Below are positions 18,557 through 23,451 of a stretch of 23,451 nucleotides of DNA, piece by piece; positions within the stretch are counted from its first letter, which is position 1; every line of letters starts with the position of its first letter. Origin of the DNA: a virus. The position numbers and the translations under genes were made by a program. The stretch spans positions 1 to 23,451 of the IMG/VR virus record IMGVR_UViG_3300047673_000337, one strand, 5' to 3'. Below the pieces are notes generated by a model that saw only the letters and a program-made list of their open reading frames with translations, searched no databases and was not told the DNA's origin.

Positions 18557-18799
18557 TCACGGGGATTGACTATCGATCCAGCGCTCCCCAGCCGAGATTG
18601 CTTCCGCAAGAGCGCTTCGATAGTCCGGCCAAGGCCCAATGATATCAGCGACTGTATTGGCGAGGCCTGGAACCTCGCTTTTCTCTAAAACATGCGCCGC
18701 AGACGGCGCCGCGTCATTTGGCTTTTCCCAATCGAACTTCAAAAAAAGCTGATGGCCGCGATATTTATGTGTGACCGGCCTATCCAAGTTGTGCGGCAC
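18557..18799 (-). CDS. small hypothetical protein, reversed cassette
   Basis: 80 residues from a GTG at 18799 preceded by GGGAGAGG; an in-frame TTG at 18829 is less likely. The protein begins with a beta-like segment (THKYRGHQLFLKFDWEKP). It ends in helices with a Trp-Ile-Asp near the C-terminus (GPWPDYRSALAEAISAGERW), a build seen in short bacterial proteins that fold as a small alpha/beta domain. I cannot name the family. The 100 nt upstream of its start are AT-rich and may hold its promoter, though no hexamer pair is convincing. Confidence 0.55.
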   Translation of the reverse strand: MPHNLDRPVTHKYRGHQLFLKFDWEKPNDAAPSAAHVLEKSEVPGLANTVADIIGPWPDYRSALAEAISAGERWIDSQSP

Positions 18800-18895
18800 G
18801 ACCCTCTCCCGATCACCAAATAAGATCAAATTCCAGTTGTAACGAATTTTGCAAAGACCTTCTATCGAGGCACTTTGCCATTCCCCCTCTTCTAC

Positions 18896-18923
18896 TCAAA
18901 GTCAGCCGCTATAGCGGCAAGGA
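18896..18923 (+). repeat. 28-bp leader repeat with hairpin, copy 2
   Basis: Identical over 28 bp to 17550-17577, with the palindrome GCCGCTATAGCGGC at 18905-18918 and the AAGGA that serves the ATG at 18931. Confidence 0.85.
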
Positions 18924-18930
18924 CGAAGTC

Positions 18931-19533
18931 ATGTCTGAAGAAAAAGAAATCCGCCTGAACAGCGCGGCGCGGGACGTCTTGTCCGAGCGACAACGTCAAG
19001 TGTCCGCCGAGGGCTTTTCGCTGTACCGCGACGACCTGTACGTGAATGGCGAACTTGCCGAAGCAGCATCCAGCTATGCAAGCCTTGCCGGAAAGCCGCG
19101 CAGCCTGAGCACGGCCTGGCCGCTTGTAGTCGGGGAGTTCAAGCCGAGTGCAGATCGGCGCCGCGACCTTGTGAAGGCGGCAGCCCTGCTGCTTGCAGAG
19201 ATTGAGCGCGTCGATCGCGTCGGACTTATCAAACACTGGCCGGTAAAGCGGGATGAAAACGGCATGTTCTGGCACCCGGATCTGCCATCTTTCGATGAGG
19301 GTGACGGCGACAAGTGCAAGAAATGGCTCGACGAACAGGGTTTAGTTGTGAAGATATCCAGCATTGAGGACGCCCTGGACGAGATATCGGAGCGCTACTT
19401 TGACTCCCAAAATCCGGACTGCGGCTATTGGGAACCGGATCGTCCAAATGGCGAAGGCTGGTTCTGCCTTTCGATTCACGACACTGACGATGGCCCGGTC
19501 TGTTGGTGGGCGCGACGCGAGGTGACGCCATGA
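18931..19533 (+). CDS. phage protein with ERQRQ/ELAEAA motif, possibly MazG-like
   Basis: 200 residues, ATG with AAGGA in the hairpin leader. Residues 10-95 read DVLSERQRQVSAEGFSLYRD, then 'GELAEAASSYASLAG', then 'RRRDLVKAAALLLAEIERVDR'. I know this pattern from many phage early proteins of E. coli and Pseudomonas. The helical bundle with ERQ and ELA(E)xA acidic residues resembles MazG-type nucleotide pyrophosphohydrolases, but not all metal ligands can be placed. The C-terminal 60 residues (GYWEPDRPNGEGWFCLSIHD, 'GPVCWWARRE') are a separate Trp-rich domain also found in other phage proteins. Confidence 0.7.
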   Translation: MSEEKEIRLNSAARDVLSERQRQVSAEGFSLYRDDLYVNGELAEAASSYASLAGKPRSLSTAWPLVVGEFKPSADRRRDLVKAAALLLAEIERVDRVGLIKHWPVKRDENGMFWHPDLPSFDEGDGDKCKKWLDEQGLVVKISSIEDALDEISERYFDSQNPDCGYWEPDRPNGEGWFCLSIHDTDDGPVCWWARREVTP

Positions 19534-19586
19534 TCTTCGCCCCGCTCTACATCGCCTCCCTGATCTGCAGGGAGCGGTGGCGATGA
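19530..19586 (+). CDS. 18-residue micro-gene, coupled to its neighbours
   Basis: MIFAPLYIASLICRERWR. ATG with GAGGTGA 5 nt upstream, overlapping the stop of the preceding gene; its TGA overlaps the next ATG (ATGA). It is hydrophobic with an Arg-rich end, as in tiny membrane peptides. The start context TGACGCC-ATGATC is repeated at 18152. A 7-bp hairpin (CTCCCTG/CAGGGAG, 19556-19574) lies in its coding part and holds the ribosome binding site of the next gene. Confidence 0.5.
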   Translation: MIFAPLYIASLICRERWR

Positions 19587-19777
19587 AGGTTGTCCCACAC
19601 ACCGGCTGGCTTAGGCGTCGGCTCGAATCCGCAATCATCCTCCTAGCAGCCTGGATCATCGACGGTCGCAACGTTAGGCGATCCGGCGTCGTCTCCCGCC
19701 GCGATAACAATGACATGCGGTACATGGCGGAAAAGCTCGAAGGCATCGCCGATCGCATAAAACGCCAGTACCCGTAA
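19583..19777 (+). CDS. small hypothetical protein with one hydrophobic segment
   Basis: 64 residues from the ATG at 19583, GGGAG 8 nt upstream inside a hairpin (19556-19574). The N-terminus (MKVVPHTGWLRRRLESAIIL) leads to a short hydrophobic stretch IILLAAWII; the rest is basic and helical. It starts within the stop of the 18-residue micro-gene. Function unknown. The hairpin may control its translation. Confidence 0.6.
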   Translation: MKVVPHTGWLRRRLESAIILLAAWIIDGRNVRRSGVVSRRDNNDMRYMAEKLEGIADRIKRQYP

Positions 19778-19795
19778 TCGCTCCCCAACTCAACA

Positions 19796-19816
19796 GCCTG
19801 TCAGTGTACGGCAGGC
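19796..19816. repeat. hairpin before the gene at 19828
   Basis: GCCTG / CAGGC (19796-19800 with 19812-19816), followed by GAGGA and the ATG. Same arrangement as at other starts in the operon. Confidence 0.5.
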
Positions 19817-19827
19817 GAGGAATCCTC

Positions 19828-20076
19828 ATGCCCGAATTAACGTACGACCAGAAGCTGGTGGATTACGCAACGGCACCGAAAGCATCGGCCGGCACCATCT
19901 GCCAGATCGAGAACGGCGATTTCGTGAAGCACTGGTGCGGGAAGCTGCGCGGCAAGTTCATTCAGGTCGGCCCCACTTGGAAGGCCGCGACAAAGCAGCA
20001 AGCAATCGAAAAGGCCCAGGAGTTTCGCGAGCAGTGCCGGGCAGAAGCAAAAGCGAAAGGTTTGTTGCCCGCATAA
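19828..20076 (+). CDS. small hypothetical protein
   Basis: 82 residues from the ATG at 19828, GAGGA 6 nt upstream; a GTG at 19804 lies in the leader hairpin and is rejected. N-terminal MPELTYDQKLVDYATAPKAS, then a beta-like part (GTICQIENGDFVKHWCGKLR, 'GKFIQVGPTW') and a basic C-terminal helix rich in Lys, Ala and Glu. No family recognised. Confidence 0.65.
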   Translation: MPELTYDQKLVDYATAPKASAGTICQIENGDFVKHWCGKLRGKFIQVGPTWKAATKQQAIEKAQEFREQCRAEAKAKGLLPA

Positions 20077-20093
20077 CCCATCACCAACTGCTA

Positions 20094-20106
20094 CCGCCAG
20101 GCGCGG
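20094..20106. repeat. small hairpin before the DUF4224 gene
   Basis: CCGC / GCGG with a 5-nt loop, just before the GGAG ribosome binding site of the ATG at 20121. Confidence 0.4.
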
Positions 20107-20120
20107 CATGGAGCATCACA

Positions 20121-20363
20121 ATGGAAACTGAAATTCTCTCCGACGAGGAACTGGCCGTACTCACCGGCTACAAGGCCCGGGCCTACCAGCGCCGCTGGCT
20201 GATTGATCGCCAGTGGGTGTTCGTCGAAAGCCGTGGCAAGCGCCCGCTGGTGGGCCGCATGTATGCCCGCATGAAGCTGGGCATGATCAGCTCTACGATC
20301 GCCGATACGAACCCGCCGCCGGCTGCACCGGTATGGACACCAGACTACTCGCGAGTGAATTGA
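20121..20363 (+). CDS. DUF4224 protein, likely excisionase-like partner of the integrase
   Basis: 80 residues from the ATG at 20121, GGAG 7 nt upstream. The N-terminal 50 residues have the DUF4224 pattern: LSDEELAVLTGYKARAYQRR, then 'WLIDRQWVFVESRGKRPLVGR'. This small winged-helix-like domain is typically encoded directly before phage integrases and is thought to act in excision. The integrase ATG lies 1 nt after the stop, so both are co-translated from the end of the operon. Confidence 0.8.
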   Translation: METEILSDEELAVLTGYKARAYQRRWLIDRQWVFVESRGKRPLVGRMYARMKLGMISSTIADTNPPPAAPVWTPDYSRVN

Positions 20364-20364
20364 T

Positions 20365-21414
20365 ATGCGCCCCCGCAAGGCCGACACACGCAACTTGCCG
20401 CCTCGGATGTACCAGTGGACACGAACACGAAAAAGCGGAAAGGTTTGGATCGCCTATTACTACTTGGATATGACAGGCAAGGCGATCCCGCTGGGCAAGG
20501 ATCTGGACTTGGCCAGGGTCAAATGGGCGGAGCTGGAGGCGAAGGAAAAGCCGCTTGATCTGCGAACCATGAAAGGCATCTTCGACCGATATATCCGCGA
20601 CATCGTATCGAAGAAAGCGGCACGGACGCAGAAGGACAATTTGGCGGAGATCAAGCAGCTTCGGCCGATGTTCGACAGCGCTCCCATCGACTCAATCACC
20701 CCAGCAACTATCGCGGGGTACCGCGACGCGCGGTCCGCCAAGGTTCGGGCGAATCGCGAGATTGCCACCCTCTCCCACGTTTTCAACATTGCTCGAGAAT
20801 GGGGGCTGACGACCAAAGAAAATCCCTGCCAAGGCGTGCGAAAAAACAAGGAAACACCGAGGGACTATTACGCAAATGATGTGGTTTGGGATGCTGTTTA
20901 CATGAAGGCAGCTCAAGAGCTGAAAGACGCGATGGACTTGGCCTATCTGACCGGGCAAAGACCGGCAGATGTCCTGGTCATGAGGAAGGACGATGTCGAG
21001 GGAAATTACTTGGGTGTGCAGCAGAACAAGACACACAAAAAGCTTCGTATCCAGATGACTGACGGTGATGAGCCAAACAGTCTGGGCCTGTTGATCGGGA
21101 AAATGGCCGAGCGCAATGCCCAGCACATTTGCAGCTATTTGATCGTGAGCGCACGCGGCAAGCGGATGACCGCGAAGATGCTTCGCGATCGATGGGACGA
21201 CGCCAGAGAAAAGGCCAAGAAAGAAGCTGAAGAAAAAGGCGATGTTCAACTGGCGGAGAAAATCGGAGGCTTCCAGTTCAGAGACATCAGGCCGAAAGCG
21301 GCGTCGGAAATCCTCGACGTCGGCGATGCGAGCCTACTCTTGGGGCACACCAAAGGAGACATTACCGAACGCGTCTATCGACGAATTGGAGCCATTGCCA
21401 AGCCATCGAAATAG
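20365..21414 (+). CDS. int: tyrosine recombinase (phage integrase)
   Basis: 349 residues, ATG 1 nt after the DUF4224 stop. The N-terminal arm-binding part (MRPRKADTRNLPPRMYQWTR) and SAM-like core-binding domain (about 65-165) precede the catalytic domain. Catalytic residues are Arg199 (TGQRPADV), Lys222, Arg309 in 'FQFRDIRPKAAS', His328 (LLGHTK) and Tyr338 (ERVYRR). The position of the first His of the usual H-x-x-R box is Arg306 here. The gene points at the att site about 125 nt downstream. It should integrate the phage into the tRNA-Ser gene and, with the DUF4224 protein, excise it. Confidence 0.94.
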   Translation: MRPRKADTRNLPPRMYQWTRTRKSGKVWIAYYYLDMTGKAIPLGKDLDLARVKWAELEAKEKPLDLRTMKGIFDRYIRDIVSKKAARTQKDNLAEIKQLRPMFDSAPIDSITPATIAGYRDARSAKVRANREIATLSHVFNIAREWGLTTKENPCQGVRKNKETPRDYYANDVVWDAVYMKAAQELKDAMDLAYLTGQRPADVLVMRKDDVEGNYLGVQQNKTHKKLRIQMTDGDEPNSLGLLIGKMAERNAQHICSYLIVSARGKRMTAKMLRDRWDDAREKAKKEAEEKGDVQLAEKIGGFQFRDIRPKAASEILDVGDASLLLGHTKGDITERVYRRIGAIAKPSK

Positions 21415-21538
21415 CCCCAAAAACCGTTACAAAACTCAAAATCCGCCCCTTGTAGAATGCGGGCTGTAGAGGTGTCAAAAAATAAACGTATCGTAACGAA
21501 AATCGGCTACAAGCCCCGGTTTCATTGGCTTTGAATAT

Positions 21539-21598
21539 CGGTCTTGAAAACCGTCGACTGTAACAGGTCCATGAGTTCGAATCCCATCGCCTCCGCCA
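21539..21598 (+). other. prophage att site: 3' part of tRNA-Ser(UGA)
   Basis: The segment has the anticodon loop CTTGAAA (anticodon UGA), a class II variable arm (GACTGTAACAGGTC), the T-loop TTCGAAT and an acceptor 3' strand ending in GCCA. The 5' half of a tRNA-Ser is absent upstream, so this is a remnant made by phage integration; the intact tRNA must lie at the other prophage end. The sequence left of about 21539 is phage DNA, the right is host. A possible A-C mismatch in the T-stem is discussed in the findings. Confidence 0.85.
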
Positions 21599-21606
21599 TC
21601 TTATGT

Positions 21607-21640
21607 ACGACAAAGCCCTGATTATTCAGGGCTTTGTCGT
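21607..21640 (+). terminator. terminator originally belonging to tRNA-Ser
   Basis: A 15-bp perfect stem from 21607-21621 to 21626-21640 with a TTAT loop, core AAAGCCCTGA / TCAGGGCTTT. The following T-tract is short. It lies 9 nt after the tRNA end, so it was the tRNA terminator before the prophage split them. Confidence 0.75.
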
Positions 21641-21707
21641 TTCTGGGGGTTGAGAATTTCTACGCCCTCCAGAATGTGTTCCATAACTTTTGTGGGCGAG
21701 TTCCATA

Positions 21708-21957
21708 GCTATCCGTGCTTCAGCCACTTTCCCCGGCGTTCTGCCACCTGAAAAACCAACCGACCTGCTCCCTTCCCTGCTCTTCAAGATCAACGAAAAC
21801 CAGCTCGCCCTCGAAGCCGCCATCATGGAACTGTCCAACTGGGTCGAGCAGCGCTGATCGGCCGATGTCGCCGAGAACGTCCGCGGTGCTCTGGACGATC
21901 GACAGAAATGAGGAATTCATCAAGATGACCTTGGCTGTCTTGATGAAGCCTGACTGA
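21708..21957 (+). pseudogene. decayed small host gene next to the att site
   Basis: A readable frame (AIRASATFPGVLPPEKPTDL, then 'LPSLLFKINENQLALEAAIM', 'ELSNWVEQR') runs into a TGA at 21855-21857. After the stop it goes on as SADVAENVRGAL, then shifts by one base near 21890 and continues as 'TIDRNEEFIKMTLAVLMKPD' to 21957. No start codon fits. The joined protein would be about 80 residues and helical. Two separate lesions make it a true pseudogene rather than one sequencing error. Family not recognised. Confidence 0.6.
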
Positions 21958-22103
21958 CAGCTTTCGGTTAGCAGTCAGGCAAAAATGAAAATATTTGGCC
22001 AGCGACGACCGTGTTTGAAATCGACGTTTGTTCCTATTGGAAGTTGTAAACCAACCACAAGGCTGGGAGGCTAGAGGGAGGTTTACCATAAGGACATGCT
22101 GAA

Positions 22104-22844
22104 ATGAGAACACCAAAAGTCCTGGTTACAGGTGCTGCGGGCCAGATCGGTAGCGCTTTTTGGGCAGCGCAAGACGATAAATCAAATTTGCGTTTAGCCG
22201 ACATGGACGTCTCAAAACTTCCGGACTCGGCACAGCGTTTCTCTCTCGATATCAGGGATCAAGCCAGTTGTCTTGAAGCTTGCGCGGGCATACACACAGT
22301 GATTCATCTAGCGGCTGACCCTAACCCGGACGCCGATTTCACCACCTCCCTGCTCCCGGTGAATATTGTGGGCACCTACAACATGCTATTCGCCGCAAAG
22401 GCCCAAGGCTGCAAACGGTTCATATTTGCGAGCAGCGCCCAGGCGATTGAAGGTTATCCATTGGATGTCCAGATACAGGAATGTATGGCGCCTAGACCGG
22501 GCAATCTTTACGGGGTCAGCAAAGCGTTTGGGGAAGCGCTGGCCTCGATGTATGCAAACGATGGACACATGACAACCATTGCAGTGCGTATTGCAAACGT
22601 CGCCAGATTTCATCAAGGGGAAAGCCACAGTCCCAGGGACGTCGCTGCTTTTATCAGTTTCAGGGACGTTGTCACGCTACTTGAAAATTGCGTTGAGGCT
22701 GAACTGAGCGGCTTCCATGTTATCCACGGGGTCTCGGATAACAGATACAAGCGTCTTTCCATTGATAGCACCCGAAAAGTAGTGGGGTACGATCCCCTTG
22801 ACGACGGATTTGCAATCTTGGAAGGACGCGCTCAACCGGATTGA
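22104..22844 (+). CDS. NAD-dependent epimerase/dehydratase (uronate dehydrogenase-like SDR)
   Basis: 246 residues with the extended-SDR Rossmann motif VTGAAGQIG (8-16), an 'LDIRD' acidic turn, HLAADPNP, a Ser110/Ser111 catalytic site (FASSAQAIEG) and Tyr136-x3-Lys140 (YGVSK). Pattern and length are close to uronate dehydrogenases, which oxidise galacturonate or glucuronate to lactones with NAD; the usual length is about 265. The upstream region is purine-rich (GGGAGG at 22077-22082 is rather far from the ATG). It is host chromosome. Its 3' end lies in a rearranged junction with the truncated GlxA gene, whose last codons overlap it by 13 nt. Confidence 0.82.
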   Translation: MRTPKVLVTGAAGQIGSAFWAAQDDKSNLRLADMDVSKLPDSAQRFSLDIRDQASCLEACAGIHTVIHLAADPNPDADFTTSLLPVNIVGTYNMLFAAKAQGCKRFIFASSAQAIEGYPLDVQIQECMAPRPGNLYGVSKAFGEALASMYANDGHMTTIAVRIANVARFHQGESHSPRDVAAFISFRDVVTLLENCVEAELSGFHVIHGVSDNRYKRLSIDSTRKVVGYDPLDDGFAILEGRAQPD

Positions 22845-23290
22845 ACGCAAGCACCCTGCATGGCCGCCAGAAATTCCCAATGCACACTGCACTCGTAGCC
22901 ATCGAGCAACCCGGCTTTAGCGAGCGCCCAACTACCGGTGCACACCCCGCCCAAGCGCTTGGACTGTCGCGCCAAGGCTTGCAGCCAAGTCGTGTGCTCC
23001 CGGGTAATCGAGCTCTGAATGCCGACACCGCCGCAAACGATGACCGTGTCCACCACGGAGGGATTGCTCCACGGCGTATCCGGCGTGATCGGCACGCCGT
23101 CACTGGCCCGGATCACCGCTCCATTGGGGCTGAAGGTATGCCAGCGATACAGCGTTCGCCCCGTCAGTTGATTGACCATTCGCAATGGCTCAACGGCGGA
23201 CGCCAGAGACATGAGGGTGAATTTGTCCAACAGCAGAAACCCGACGGATTGGGTTGTACCGTCGGCCGCGGAAGGGGTCGATGACATCAT
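22832..23290 (-). pseudogene. GlxA-family transcriptional regulator, truncated after the DJ-1/PfpI domain
   Basis: 152 residues. The N-terminal part reads as the DJ-1/PfpI-like sensor domain of GlxA-type regulators: VGFLLLDKFTLMSLASAVEP, 'DTVIVCGGVGIQ', and the nucleophile-elbow-like GGVCTGSWALAKAGLLDG. Family members go on after 'HWEFLAAMQ' with an AraC-type DNA-binding domain, about 310 residues in all. Here the frame ends seven residues later at the convergent SDR gene, so the DNA-binding half is lost, most likely by a deletion near 22855-22865. It may still make a small sensor-only protein. Confidence 0.75.
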
Positions 23291-23451
23291 GTCCTCATAA
23301 AAAACGGTCTGCGATGCAGGCGTCTGTCAACTCCTCCGACATTCGTGAAGGGATTATCGGGTTCGGTTTAAACGTCTACCCCACCGATGTGACCCTCGCA
23401 ACCGGCGTGGGATGACGCGACGTCGCGAGACCAACAAGAGAAATCGCCAAT
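23291..23451. other. intergenic region upstream of the truncated regulator, no gene seen
   Basis: No ORF with a start and ribosome binding site was found in these 161 nt. A 12-bp palindrome CGCGACGTCGCG lies near 23417-23428. The window ends here. Confidence 0.5.

Noticed and set aside
22841-23284. 147-codon plus-strand frame
   Set aside because: Antisense to the GlxA-type gene, which has clear family motifs.
23417-23428. 12-bp palindrome CGCGACGTCGCG upstream of the GlxA-type gene
   Set aside because: GC-rich short palindromes are expected by chance here, and it is far from the start codon.

Overview
The window looks like the early-gene half of a lambda-like (siphovirus-type) prophage in a Pseudomonas chromosome, followed by about 1.8 kb of host DNA. 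The Pseudomonas call rests on the DUF1654 and DUF4224 proteins, the RecT/YqaJ pair, the style of the small phage genes and the tRNA-Ser attachment site. All of these are family-level recognitions made by eye, without database support.

Layout. Positions 1-3517 hold a leftward operon: cro-like (YdaS type), a 36-codon micro-ORF, cII-like, an O-like replication initiator, a probable helicase loader, a small coiled-coil protein, ninB and the start of ninG. Five phased 16-bp palindromes inside the O-like gene look like the replication origin. A small OOP-like RNA gene may lie between cII and O. Positions 3533-3593 hold three operators between cro and cI. Positions 3600-7224 are the immunity region: the CI repressor, a small unknown gene, a two-gene operon resembling a toxin-antitoxin or exclusion module (unknown protein plus Xre-ImmA/IrrE protein, with its promoter inside a 49-bp palindrome), a frameshifted small gene and an SOS-controlled DUF1654 gene. 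Positions 7244-7285 hold a second operator pair on a strong promoter, the equivalent of lambda pL.

From pL a rightward delayed-early operon of about 14 kb runs to the integrase. It starts with a 340-nt structured leader carrying an rRNA-type boxA and a GAAA hairpin (a nut-like site). It then carries small regulators, RecT, a YqaJ exonuclease fused to a DUF1351-like region, a PAPS-reductase-family protein with four cysteines, several unknown genes, a DUF4224 protein and a tyrosine integrase. Many of these genes have a short hairpin just upstream of the ribosome binding site. The operon is interrupted by about nine small genes on the opposite strand. These include a GhoS-like protein, a zinc-ribbon protein, an exported protein, an AbiC-like membrane protein and two other membrane proteins. 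They look like independently acquired accessory (moron) cassettes, and one is flanked by near-identical 18-bp direct repeats.

The prophage ends at about 21539-21598 in the 3' part of a tRNA-Ser(UGA) gene, followed by the tRNA terminator. The host side holds a decayed small gene, an SDR-family (uronate dehydrogenase-like) gene and a GlxA-family regulator truncated after its DJ-1/PfpI-like domain.

How it works together (inference): CI shuts off pR and pL through the shared operator ATAAGC-NN-GCTTAT. Induction opens leftward replication functions and, from pL with antitermination, the recombination and excision genes. The reversed cassettes and the ImmA module could be expressed in the lysogen and may protect or modify the host.
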